The translations under genes and the position numbers were made by a program. Below, in pieces: positions 6,834 to 14,245 of a DNA stretch of 17,559 bases. Source of the stretch: CAZPMT01 sp964587655 (GTDB taxonomy: Bacteria > Hydrogenedentota > Hydrogenedentia > Hydrogenedentales > SLHB01). The notes under the pieces are model-generated. The model was given only the letters and a program-made list of their open reading frames with translations. It made no database searches and was not told the origin of the DNA. The stretch is from NCBI GenBank assembly GCA_964587655.1, contig CAZPMT010000123.1:1-17559 (forward strand). The letters are read 5' to 3'. Position 1 is the first letter of the stretch, and each line of letters begins with the position of its first letter.

Positions 6834-8468
6834 CTACTCGCAGTGCTTCGGTATCGGCAACGCCTTCCCCGCGCGTGAGGACTTTTCCGAGGTCTCGATC
6901 ACCGCGATGACGCGCCGCGCGCTCTCGGGCGTTACCGCCAGCGGCTCGCCGAGCAGCAGGTGATCTGCGACGTTGCGGTAGTACGCGTGCCAGTCCGACG
7001 GCAGGTACTTGACATTGGATTTGAGGCAGGTCCCGTGTCCGTAGCTGACCACCTGGAACTTCTCGTCACTCTTGTCGAGGATCGCGCCCAGCGTACCCAG
7101 GATCCGCCACCGGGGCTTGCCGATGGCCGCGAGCTGCGATAGCTCGACGTGCGCGCTGCATCCGTTCGAGAAACGCAACACCGTGCTGCAATGGTCCTCG
7201 TTCGTGACGTCGTGCCACATGCGCTTGAACTGGAAATGCCCGCACACCTCGGTTATCTTCGCCGGGACCAGTCCTAGCGTCCAATCCACCACGTGCGCGC
7301 CCCAATCGTAGAACGCCCCGCCCGATATCCGCTTGTCGGATCGCCACCAATAACTAGGGTGATTGTACCCGCCCATCGCTACCTCAATCTGGAACACCTC
7401 GCCGATGAGGCCGCTCGCGATGGCGTTCTTGATCGCCATGTAGTCGCCGTCCCAGCGGCGGTTGTGAAACACGCTGAGCATGCGCCGGTTTTTCTTCGCG
7501 GCGGCGATCATCGCGTCGGCTTCCTTCACGGTGATGCAGAACGGTTTCTCCGTTATCACGTTGCAACCCGCGTTCAAACACTGGATCGCCAGCTTCGAGT
7601 GAACATTGTGTTCGGTGATAACAGTGACGAGTTCGACGCCTGACTTCGCCAGCATCCGGGCCGCCGAATGGTACGTCTGAATGCCGGGAAACTCCTCGAT
7701 TGCCTCATCGAGACGCTCCTGCACAAGATCGCATGCCGCGACGATCTCGAGACCGGCCGCGCGCATACTCTCGAGATGGAGCTTCCCCATCTTGAACGAT
7801 TTCCCGTAGCCGATGACGCCCACCTTCAAGGACGTCCGCTCCTTGCGGCCAAACGTCCAGTCCACGCCGCGACGCACCATCTTCTGAAACTCGGGGTGGG
7901 TCAAGGCGCGCTCGTCATGCCCGAGGGCGAGGTAAAAGACCCTCCCCTTGCCGCACGTCTTCGTATACGCCATGGGTTGCGCCTTGCCCTTCCACATGGC
8001 CGTGGCCAGCACCGTGACCGCATCCGGATCGAACTTATCGAGCAGATACAACTCGTCCGTGATGCGGAACGTCTGCATGCGGCGCGTGATCATGCTGTCC
8101 TCGCCGGAGATCGTGACTGGAAACTCAAAGACGGGACTGTGCGTCGCGAACGTCCCGCCCAGCATCTCCACGTAACCGGCGTTCTTCTCGAATGACGCTG
8201 CCGCGCAATGAAGTCCGATAAACGACCCGCCGCCCTTAACGAAACTCGTCAGGCCGCTCTCCTGATCGCGCGTCAGGGTCCCCCCGCCCGTATACACAAC
8301 AACGCCATCGAACTTGGCGATGGATCCCTTCTTCAACGAATTCGCATCGGACGTCACAGCCACGTCGTAACGGCCCGTTGCCTCCAGCAATCCCTTCACG
8401 ATCTCAGCACAGCGATCAAACGGATGCCACACGCCACCCACCAACATGAGGAGCTTCTTCTTGGCCAT
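6834..8468 (-). CDS. ThuA-like domain fused to Gfo/Idh/MocA-family NAD(P)-dependent oxidoreductase
   Basis: 544 residues; ATG 8468 with AAGGAA about 7 nt upstream. Residues about 4-208 form a ThuA-like (glutamine-amidotransferase-fold) domain: LLMLVGG, VVVYTGGG, FVKGGGSFIGLHCA, and GKGRVFYLALGHD near its end. Residues about 214-335 are a Rossmann domain with a nucleotide-binding loop of the G-x-G-x5-G form (G220, G222, G228, then H231) and the family's EKP motif (E307-P309). Residues about 340-475 are the substrate domain, with GGAFYDWGAHVVDW providing the usual Asp/His pair (D388, H392). There is no signal peptide, so a cytoplasmic enzyme is expected. ThuA and Gfo/Idh/MocA proteins are linked in known systems to oxidation of sugars such as trehalose or related polyols; the substrate here is not readable. 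It stands alone, convergent with the PAS kinase and divergent from nuo. Confidence 0.92.
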   Translation of the reverse strand: MAKKKLLMLVGGVWHPFDRCAEIVKGLLEATGRYDVAVTSDANSLKKGSIAKFDGVVVYTGGGTLTRDQESGLTSFVKGGGSFIGLHCAAASFEKNAGYVEMLGGTFATHSPVFEFPVTISGEDSMITRRMQTFRITDELYLLDKFDPDAVTVLATAMWKGKAQPMAYTKTCGKGRVFYLALGHDERALTHPEFQKMVRRGVDWTFGRKERTSLKVGVIGYGKSFKMGKLHLESMRAAGLEIVAACDLVQERLDEAIEEFPGIQTYHSAARMLAKSGVELVTVITEHNVHSKLAIQCLNAGCNVITEKPFCITVKEADAMIAAAKKNRRMLSVFHNRRWDGDYMAIKNAIASGLIGEVFQIEVAMGGYNHPSYWWRSDKRISGGAFYDWGAHVVDWTLGLVPAKITEVCGHFQFKRMWHDVTNEDHCSTVLRFSNGCSAHVELSQLAAIGKPRWRILGTLGAILDKSDEKFQVVSYGHGTCLKSNVKYLPSDWHAYYRNVADHLLLGEPLAVTPESARRVIAVIETSEKSSRAGKALPIPKHCE

Positions 8469-8822
8469 TGCTTTTTCCTTCCCAATTCCTCTTGCCCGCG
8501 ATCACACAATCGCAAGATTCTATGCCCTCCAAGTTCCCAACGCAACTCAAAGGACGCAGACTCCGGCGGCCCGGGCGTGTCAAACGGCCATGAAGTTGCG
8601 GAATACCCGATTTGACTTTTGCGAATGCGGGATGGCAAGATCTGTGCTCGTTGCGTCCATGCGAAGGTTGTCGGACGACTTCTCGCTCGCCGCCGGAGGC
8701 GGACGACGGACGCCGGAGGGAGCTTTGAATTTCTGATGTGCCGATTCGTCATCCGCGTGTGTACCGATATCCGATGATTCACGTTCGCGTTGGTGACTAG
8801 GGTGTGACCTGTTTTGTCCAAC
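8469..8822. other. Intergenic region between the divergent ThuA-Gfo gene and nuoA
   Basis: About 354 bp with no credible gene. It should hold the promoters of both flanking units. The minus-strand promoter is listed separately. For nuo, the best -35 seen is TTGACT (8612-8617), but its partner 18 nt on (CAAGAT, 8636-8641) is weak, so no nuo promoter is called. There is a small hairpin CCGCC-GGA-GGCGG (8690-8702) and short direct repeats: CGCCGGAGG at 8691 and 8711, CGGACGAC at 8672 and 8700. A 96-codon plus-strand frame (8446-8736) overlaps the ThuA-Gfo start and shows no recognisable protein. Confidence 0.6.
8517..8545 (-). promoter_or_regulatory. Predicted sigma70-type promoter for the ThuA-Gfo gene
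   Basis: On the minus strand TTGCGT (8545-8540), a 17-nt spacer and TAGAAT (8522-8517) precede the gene. The predicted transcript start near 8510 leaves a leader of about 42 nt. The same -10 (TAGAAT) with a 17-nt spacer is seen before the minus-strand response regulator at 4847-4875. Found by eye only. Confidence 0.4.
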
Positions 8823-9245
8823 ATGTATTTTGAGTTTGCCGCAGTTCTCGTGTTCATGCTTCTGGGGGCACTGTTCCTTATCGGGGGTCTCGTGTTTGGG
8901 TGGCTTGTGCGCCCGCGCAAACCCTCGGTGGAGAAAAGCACGATCTACGAGTGCGGCGAACCGACGATTGGCTCGCCGTGGATCCGTTACAACAGCCGGT
9001 TCTACACGGTAGCGCTTGTGTATCTGCTGTTCGACGTTGAAGTGGTGATCCTCGTGCCGGCGGCGCTGGTCTTGCGTGAAATGGCGGGAGCGGGCGCCGC
9101 GTGGGCCGCGCTCGTCGGGCTTCTGGTCTTTCTTGCCGTTCTCACGCTTGGCCTCGCCTACGAATGGTTCTACGGCAACCTCAATTGGATCGGGGAAGCG
9201 GGGATGTCCGTCACCGAAGCGGACCAGGAGAGGGAGACGCCATGA
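8823..9245 (+). CDS. nuoA: NADH-quinone oxidoreductase subunit A (complex I membrane subunit)
   Basis: 140 residues from ATG 8823; an in-frame TTG at 8814 is the only other start after the upstream stop. No clear ribosome site is visible for either, so the start is less certain than for the other nuo genes. Three transmembrane segments are apparent (about residues 6-28, 60-85 and 88-112). Between the first two lies the conserved loop with YECGEP and GSPWIRYNSRFY, followed by the family motif FDVE. NuoA is a small subunit of the membrane arm next to the quinone site, packed against NuoH, J and K. Its stop overlaps the nuoB start (ATGA). First gene of the operon. Confidence 0.95.
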   Translation: MYFEFAAVLVFMLLGALFLIGGLVFGWLVRPRKPSVEKSTIYECGEPTIGSPWIRYNSRFYTVALVYLLFDVEVVILVPAALVLREMAGAGAAWAALVGLLVFLAVLTLGLAYEWFYGNLNWIGEAGMSVTEADQERETP

Positions 9246-9868
9246 CCGACGCGCCCGCGCCTCTTCCGGTGACCGATGCCGAGCGGCTGCTTGCGGAATG
9301 CGTCCGCGAACCGCGCGACCTGACGCGCTATCTACACTATCTGCGCACCGCGCGCAAAGAAGGGCTTCCGCTGTTGGTGGCGCCCTTGGATGCCGCTGTC
9401 AACTGGTCGCGCGCGAACGCGATCTGGCCCCTGACCTTCGGCATCGCCTGCTGCGCCATCGAGATGATGGCCGTGGGCGCCTCGCGATTTGACCTCGACC
9501 GTTTCGGCGCGGGGGCGTTTCGTCCGACGCCACGCCAGGCGGATCTCATGATCGTTGCCGGCACCGTCACGCACAAGATGGCTCCGCGGGTCAAGCGCCT
9601 GTACGATCAGATGCCCGAACCGAAGTACGTTATGGCCATGGGCGCGTGCACGATCGGCGGCGGACCGTATTCGGTCCACGGGTACAGTGTCGTGAAGGGC
9701 ATTGACCGGTTTATCCCCGTTAGCGTGTACGTGCCGGGATGTCCGCCGCGTCCCGAGGCCCTAATCGACGCCATTCTCTGGCTCCAGCAGCAGATCGCGC
9801 AGGAACGGCCCATCTCATCGCGTTACTTCCCGAAGAGATGGCGCCAGAGTAAGGACTCGCACTCATGA
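9242..9868 (+). CDS. nuoB: NADH-quinone oxidoreductase subunit B (N2 iron-sulfur subunit)
   Basis: 208 residues. ATG 9242 overlaps the nuoA stop (ATGA) and follows GAGAGGGAG; the frame is open further upstream, but that part is antisense-type sequence inside nuoA. The four cysteines that hold the terminal N2 [4Fe-4S] cluster are present: C70-C71 in IACCAIEM, C136 in GACTIGGG and C167 in GCPPRP. An RPTPRQADLMIVAGT segment and YDQMPEP are also typical. The N-terminal stretch of about 45 residues (MTDAPAPLPVTDAERL onward) is longer than in many homologues and variable. N2 passes electrons to quinone at the NuoB/NuoD interface. Its stop overlaps nuoC (ATGA). Confidence 0.97.
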   Translation: MTDAPAPLPVTDAERLLAECVREPRDLTRYLHYLRTARKEGLPLLVAPLDAAVNWSRANAIWPLTFGIACCAIEMMAVGASRFDLDRFGAGAFRPTPRQADLMIVAGTVTHKMAPRVKRLYDQMPEPKYVMAMGACTIGGGPYSVHGYSVVKGIDRFIPVSVYVPGCPPRPEALIDAILWLQQQIAQERPISSRYFPKRWRQSKDSHS

Positions 9869-10338
9869 CGCTGCAGGAAATCCATACGCGCCTGCGCGAA
9901 CGTTTCGGCGATGCCGTTCAGGATTGGCAGACGCCCGAGACCGGCGATGCCTGCATCCGGGTCGCGACGGCGGCGCTGCACGAGGTGTGCGCCGCTCTGC
10001 GCGACGAAGAGGCCCTGCGGTTCGATTTCCTGCGGCTTATATCGAGCGTCGACCGCACGGAATGCCTGTCATCCGTATATCACGTTTATTCTTATGTCCA
10101 CAATCACGAGGCGGTGTTGCGCGTCGATCTGGATCGCGGCAACCCGCGCGTCGCGTCCGTGACCGATCTGTGGCCCTCCGCGGAGTGGCACGAGCGCGAG
10201 GCGTTCGACATGATGGGCATCTTTTACGAAGGAAATCCGAACCTGAAACGGATCCTCCTGCCCGAAGACTGGGCCGGATATCCGTTGCGCAAAGACTACG
10301 TGGCGCCGAAGGAATATAACGGGCTCACGAACGAGTAG
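9865..10338 (+). CDS. nuoC: NADH-quinone oxidoreductase subunit C (30-kDa-type)
   Basis: 157 residues; start overlaps the nuoB stop (ATGA). The family core is visible: FDFLRLISSVD, YHVYSYVHNHEAVLRVDLDR (seen across about residues 72-93), then SAEWHEREAFDMMGIFYEG and LKRILLPEDWAGYPLRKDY. It is a soluble subunit of the hydrophilic connecting module and holds no cofactor. It is separate from NuoD, unlike the fused NuoCD of E. coli. The C terminus ends soon after the PLRKDY motif, so there is no long tail. Confidence 0.96.
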   Translation: MTLQEIHTRLRERFGDAVQDWQTPETGDACIRVATAALHEVCAALRDEEALRFDFLRLISSVDRTECLSSVYHVYSYVHNHEAVLRVDLDRGNPRVASVTDLWPSAEWHEREAFDMMGIFYEGNPNLKRILLPEDWAGYPLRKDYVAPKEYNGLTNE

Positions 10339-10351
10339 AGCCCGGAAACGA

Positions 10352-11494
10352 ATGAAGCCGATGATGACGGAGCACAAAGATTCGCTAAGGACCGAGGAAC
10401 TGCTGATCAACATGGGTCCGCAGCATCCCTCGACGCATGGCGTGCTGCGCCTGATCGTGCGCACCGACGGCGAGATGGTCCGTGAGACGTGGCCGCAGAT
10501 CGGCTTCCTGCACCGCTGTTTCGAGAAGATCGCCGAGTCGATCAACTACGCGCAGGTGGTTCCATACACGGACCGCATGGACTATCTCGGCTCGATGAAC
10601 AGCGCCGTCGCCTTCTGTCTGGCAGTCGAGAAGTTGGGCGGGTTCGAGGCGCCGGAACGCGCGGCGTACCTGCGCGTCATTATGTCCGAGTTGAACCGCA
10701 TCGCGTCGCACTTGATGGCATTCGGCACTTACGCGCTCGACTTGGGCGCGTTCACGCCGTTCCTGTACGGGTTCCGCGAACGCGAGATGATCCTTGCCGT
10801 CTTCGAGAAGATCAGCGGAGGCCGCCTGCTCTATCACTACCCGCGCGTCGGCGGCGTTGCGAGAGACATGACGCCGGAACTCGCCGATGAGATTCGCGCG
10901 TTCCTCCGGGTCATGCGACAGGTCTGGCCGGAGTACAACACTCTGCTGAGCGAGAACCAGATCTTCGTGAAGCGCACCGCGGACGTAGGCGTGATCACAC
11001 GCGAACAAGCCATCGCGTGGGGCTTGACGGGACCTTGCCTCCGCGGAAGCGGCGTCCAATTTGATCTTCGCAAGCAACACCCGTACTCACTCTACGAGCG
11101 ATTCACGTTCGACGTTCCGTACGGAGAGGGGCTCAAGGGCACGGTAGGCGACTGCTGGGACCGGTATTGGGTCCGCATGGTCGAAATGATCGAGAGCTGC
11201 AAGATCATCGAGCAGGCCGTCGAAGGTCTTCCCGAAGGACCGTTCATGAACAAGGTCTCGCGCGGCTTCGATCTGCCGTCCGGCGAGGCATACGTACCGT
11301 GCGAGAATCCGCGCGGCGAATTGGGCTTCTACATCATCAGCGACGGCACGTCAAAGGCATTTCGCATCAAGACGCGCGGCCCGTCCTTCTGCAATCTGTG
11401 CATCACAAATGAAATCTGCAAAGACGTTCTACTTGCGGACGTCGTGGCCATATTGGGATCAATCGATATCGTTTTGGGTGAAGTTGACAGATAA
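10352..11494 (+). CDS. nuoD: NADH-quinone oxidoreductase subunit D (49-kDa-type, quinone-binding)
   Basis: 380 residues; 13-nt gap after nuoC. ATG 10352 has only a weak GGAA close upstream; ATGs at 10361 and 10364 are alternatives that change little. The quinone-site residues are present: the HPSTHG loop (H25, H29) and the Tyr of DRMDYL (Y78). RIASHLMAFG and the C-terminal VVAILGSIDIVLGEVDR are also typical. These support true quinone reduction rather than a hydrogenase large subunit: there is no N-terminal CxxC of the [NiFe] type. Unusually, the C-terminal stretch PSFCNLCITNEICKD carries three cysteines (C347, C350, C356). nuoH starts 16 nt after the stop, leaving no room for nuoE, F or G. 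Confidence 0.96.
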   Translation: MKPMMTEHKDSLRTEELLINMGPQHPSTHGVLRLIVRTDGEMVRETWPQIGFLHRCFEKIAESINYAQVVPYTDRMDYLGSMNSAVAFCLAVEKLGGFEAPERAAYLRVIMSELNRIASHLMAFGTYALDLGAFTPFLYGFREREMILAVFEKISGGRLLYHYPRVGGVARDMTPELADEIRAFLRVMRQVWPEYNTLLSENQIFVKRTADVGVITREQAIAWGLTGPCLRGSGVQFDLRKQHPYSLYERFTFDVPYGEGLKGTVGDCWDRYWVRMVEMIESCKIIEQAVEGLPEGPFMNKVSRGFDLPSGEAYVPCENPRGELGFYIISDGTSKAFRIKTRGPSFCNLCITNEICKDVLLADVVAILGSIDIVLGEVDR

Positions 11495-11509
11495 GACCGG
11501 CATTATTAC

Positions 11510-12751
11510 ATGGACGAATTCATACAGAGTTTCCACACCGCCGCAGTAGGCGCCTTGTGGCCTTCGCTGTTGCAGGTGCCGCTGTGGATCACGTTTGCGG
11601 TCGCGTATGCGGTCGGCGGGGCCTTGATACTCGCGTTCATGGCCGTCATGGCGCTGGTGTGGACTTACGGCGAGCGGCGCGTCGCGGGCTTTATCCAAGT
11701 GCGTCTCGGGCCGAACCGCGTGGGGCCGCAGGGCATCCTTCAGCCGCTCGCGGACGCGATCAAGTTGCTTGGCAAGGAGGATACCGAACCGGCGGTGGCC
11801 AATCGCGTGCTCTTTGCGGCGGCGCCTCTGTTGGTTTTTCTGGGGGCCATGATCCCGTTCGCGGTGCTGCCGTTCAGCGAACGGCTCGTGCTGGCCAACA
11901 TGGACATCGCCCTGTACTACGTCCTCGCCTTCCAGGCCATCGAAGTTATCGGCATACTTATGGCCGGTTGGGCGCCGGGCAGCAAGTGGTCTCTGTACGG
12001 CGGCATGCGCCTCGCCGCGCAGATGTTGTCCTACGAGATTCCGATGGGGTTGTGTGTTCTTGTGATTGTTTTCCTATCGGGTTCGCTTAACCTGGGCGAG
12101 ATCGTTAACTGGCAAACCCACGACGCGTTCGGATTGAAGAACCCGTGGATTCTTGGCTGGGCCGTCTTTCGGTCGCCGGCGGCGTTCTTGGCCTTCGTGA
12201 TGTTTTACGTGGGCGGACTGGCCGCGACAAAGCGGGCGCCGTTCGACTTGCCTGAAGCCGAAAGCGAACTCGTCGCCGGCTATCACACCGAGTATTCCGG
12301 ACTGCGATTCGCCTTCTTCTTCATGTCCGAGTACGCGGCCATGTACGTCATCTGCGCGCTGGCGACGGTGTTGTTCCTGGGCGGGTGGCACGGTCCCATA
12401 CCGCGCCCCGCGCTGCCGGTAGATACGTCGCTCATCAGTCTTTGGGGCGAGGCCATCCGCGCCGGCCTGCCGAACGCCCAGTCTTTCTTCGGGAAGCTGG
12501 TGCTGTTCGTCAGCAGCCTTGCCGGGACCGTTCTGACACCCGCGGGGCTTCGCATTGTCGCCAACGAGATCATCGGCGCCGTGAACCTTATGGGCAAGGC
12601 GTTCGGCCTGTATTTCGTCATGATCTGGGTGCGATGGACCCTCCCGCGCATCCGCATTGATCAGGTTATGCATCTCTGTTTGAAGGTATTGTTGCCCATA
12701 AGCCTCGCGTGCGTGGTCTGGGCCTTGGTTCAGGTGGTGGTATTTCCATGA
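11510..12751 (+). CDS. nuoH: NADH-quinone oxidoreductase subunit H (complex I membrane anchor, ND1-type)
   Basis: 413 residues, about eight or nine transmembrane segments. Typical motifs are YGERRVAGFIQVRLGPNRVG, PLADAIKLLGKED in the first cytoplasmic loop, RLAAQMLSYEIPM, and KRAPFDLPEAESELVAGYHTEYSG in the loop lining the quinone tunnel. These acidic loops link quinone chemistry to proton pumping. The length is greater than the roughly 325-350 residues common in the family; extra sequence lies around PALPVDTSLISLWGEAIRAG (about 300-330) before the last helices. Intergenic distance from nuoD is 15 nt; its stop overlaps nuoI (ATGA). Confidence 0.96.
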   Translation: MDEFIQSFHTAAVGALWPSLLQVPLWITFAVAYAVGGALILAFMAVMALVWTYGERRVAGFIQVRLGPNRVGPQGILQPLADAIKLLGKEDTEPAVANRVLFAAAPLLVFLGAMIPFAVLPFSERLVLANMDIALYYVLAFQAIEVIGILMAGWAPGSKWSLYGGMRLAAQMLSYEIPMGLCVLVIVFLSGSLNLGEIVNWQTHDAFGLKNPWILGWAVFRSPAAFLAFVMFYVGGLAATKRAPFDLPEAESELVAGYHTEYSGLRFAFFFMSEYAAMYVICALATVLFLGGWHGPIPRPALPVDTSLISLWGEAIRAGLPNAQSFFGKLVLFVSSLAGTVLTPAGLRIVANEIIGAVNLMGKAFGLYFVMIWVRWTLPRIRIDQVMHLCLKVLLPISLACVVWALVQVVVFP

Positions 12752-13341
12752 GCACCGGGACGCTGAGAGACGTTGCAACACAGGGCAAGCGGGTCCCTAA
12801 GAGGCATCCGCTCGCCCGCTACTTCGCTGACCTCTGGGCCGGCGTCGCAACGACCTTCCTCGGAATGCGCCTCACGATAGGCTACTTTTTCAGCAAGCCC
12901 GTCACGTTGCGTTACCCCGAGGTCCGTCCCGTCATACCGCCGGGACACCGCGGCCTGCATACCATCGACGAATCGAAATGCACCCTATGTCATCTCTGTC
13001 AGAACAACTGCCCGGTGAATTGCATCAGGGTGGATGGACTCGGCCGCGCCCGCGACACGCTCTTGTTGCGTTACGACGTCGACTATTCGAGATGCCTCTT
13101 CTGCAACATCTGCGCGGAAGTCTGCCCGACGCAATGCGTGTGGCTCACCGAAAAGTACAATCTGGCCGCCGGGTCGCGCGAAGGCTGTCAGTTGCACCTC
13201 GCGCGCCCGAAGCCAGACCAGGAGATAGCGAGTTTCAAAGCCGCGCTCGAACAGAAAGAGGTCGAGCGCAAGGCGCGGATGGCGCAGAAGGAAGCCGAGC
13301 GCAAAGCAAAGGAACAACAGGAAGGGCCGAAACCGGAATGA
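12748..13341 (+). CDS. nuoI: NADH-quinone oxidoreductase subunit I (two [4Fe-4S] clusters) with charged C-terminal tail
   Basis: 197 residues from ATG 12748, which overlaps the nuoH stop (ATGA) and follows GGTGGTGG. An N-terminal amphipathic stretch (about 25-65) is expected to lie on the membrane. Two ferredoxin motifs bind clusters N6a and N6b: C78, C81, C84, C88 (CTLCHLCQNNCP) and C116, C119, C122, C126 (CLFCNICAEVCP). It passes electrons to N2 in NuoB. After the conserved core, about 40 residues rich in Lys, Glu and Arg (ALEQKEVERKARMAQKEAER, 20 of them) form a likely single helix or coiled coil that I do not recognise as a standard part of NuoI. Its stop overlaps nuoJ (ATGA). Confidence 0.96.
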   Translation: MSTGTLRDVATQGKRVPKRHPLARYFADLWAGVATTFLGMRLTIGYFFSKPVTLRYPEVRPVIPPGHRGLHTIDESKCTLCHLCQNNCPVNCIRVDGLGRARDTLLLRYDVDYSRCLFCNICAEVCPTQCVWLTEKYNLAAGSREGCQLHLARPKPDQEIASFKAALEQKEVERKARMAQKEAERKAKEQQEGPKPE

Positions 13342-13874
13342 ACAACGAAGCCGCTCAGATAGCGCTGACGGGCTGGCAAGGCGCGAACATCGCCTTCTGG
13401 GTCATCACGCTCGTCGTCTTCGTGTCAGCCTGCCTTGCCGCACTGAGCCGCAGCATCGTCCAGGCGGCCTTCGCGCTGTTCTTCTGCCTGTTGGGAATCG
13501 CGGGATACTACGTGCTGCTAGGGTCCGCGTTCCTGGCCGTCACGCAGATCATCATCTACGTCGGCGGCATCCTCGTCCTGCTGATGTTCGGTATCCTGCT
13601 TACTAATCGGCCGCTCCAGCGGGACCTTCCCTACTCGCCGGGGCTGTACGGTTTTGTCTGCTTGGCGGGGCTTCTCCTGCTGGGCGCAATCGAGTCCGTC
13701 ATAGCGATGGTCCCGTGGCAGCAGGCTGCCGCGCTCTCGGTCCCGGCCAGCGACGTGCGCCCGATCGGGAAGATGATGATCACGAAGTACCTGCTGCCGT
13801 TCGAGCTCGCGGGCATCACGCTTCTGCTGTGCCTGGTCGGCGCGGCATATCTCGTACGGAGACGCGAACGATGA
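13338..13874 (+). CDS. nuoJ: NADH-quinone oxidoreductase subunit J (complex I membrane subunit)
   Basis: 178 residues with about five transmembrane segments. The start overlaps the nuoI stop (ATGA). The key motif is in the third helix, AVTQIIIYVGGILVLLMFGI, with the conserved Tyr-Val-Gly-Gly bend thought to take part in the proton channel near the quinone end. The C terminus is short and basic (VRRRER). Its stop overlaps nuoK (ATGA). Confidence 0.95.
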   Translation: MNNEAAQIALTGWQGANIAFWVITLVVFVSACLAALSRSIVQAAFALFFCLLGIAGYYVLLGSAFLAVTQIIIYVGGILVLLMFGILLTNRPLQRDLPYSPGLYGFVCLAGLLLLGAIESVIAMVPWQQAAALSVPASDVRPIGKMMITKYLLPFELAGITLLLCLVGAAYLVRRRER

Positions 13875-14236
13875 GTGAATCACTGGTCCAGACGATGGGA
13901 TTCTCCGCCACGCATCCCGCGGGTCTGCCGATCTATCTGATCGTCGCGGCGATCCTGTTTGTTCTCGGGCTGATGGCCTGCATGCTCCGGCGCAACGCAA
14001 TCGGCATTCTCATCGGCATCGAGTTGATACTGAACGCCGCGATTCTGAACTTCATGGCGTTCTGGCGCTTCCGCGGCGGTCTCGATGCCGACCCACTGAT
14101 GTCCGGTCCGATGTTCGGCATCTTCGCCATGGTCCTGGCCGCATGTGAGGCCGCCGTAGCGTTGGCCATTCTCTTGAACCTGTACTTCAACTTCGGTTCC
14201 GTCGAAGTCGACAAGATACGACGGATGAGACACTAA
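13871..14236 (+). CDS. nuoK: NADH-quinone oxidoreductase subunit K (complex I membrane subunit)
   Basis: 121 residues, three transmembrane helices. The start ATG 13871 overlaps the nuoJ stop (ATGA). The two buried glutamates used in proton transfer are present: E51 in GIELILNAAILN and E93 in ACEAAVALAILL. An N-terminal segment of about 18 residues before the first helix (MSESLVQTMGFSATHPAG) makes it longer than the roughly 100-residue family norm. The ATGA coupling argues that this extension is translated. The C-terminal tail is basic (KIRRMRH). Confidence 0.95.
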   Translation: MSESLVQTMGFSATHPAGLPIYLIVAAILFVLGLMACMLRRNAIGILIGIELILNAAILNFMAFWRFRGGLDADPLMSGPMFGIFAMVLAACEAAVALAILLNLYFNFGSVEVDKIRRMRH

Positions 14237-14245
14237 GGCGAAAAA

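Noticed and set aside
8446..8736. 96-codon plus-strand frame in the gap before nuoA
   Set aside because: It overlaps the start of the ThuA-Gfo gene, lacks a ribosome site and has no family resemblance or plausible domain.
10352..11494. Possibility that nuoD and its neighbours encode a membrane-bound [NiFe] hydrogenase rather than complex I
   Set aside because: The N-terminal and C-terminal CxxC pairs that bind NiFe are absent; HPSTHG and the DRMDYL Tyr mark a quinone-reducing NuoD.
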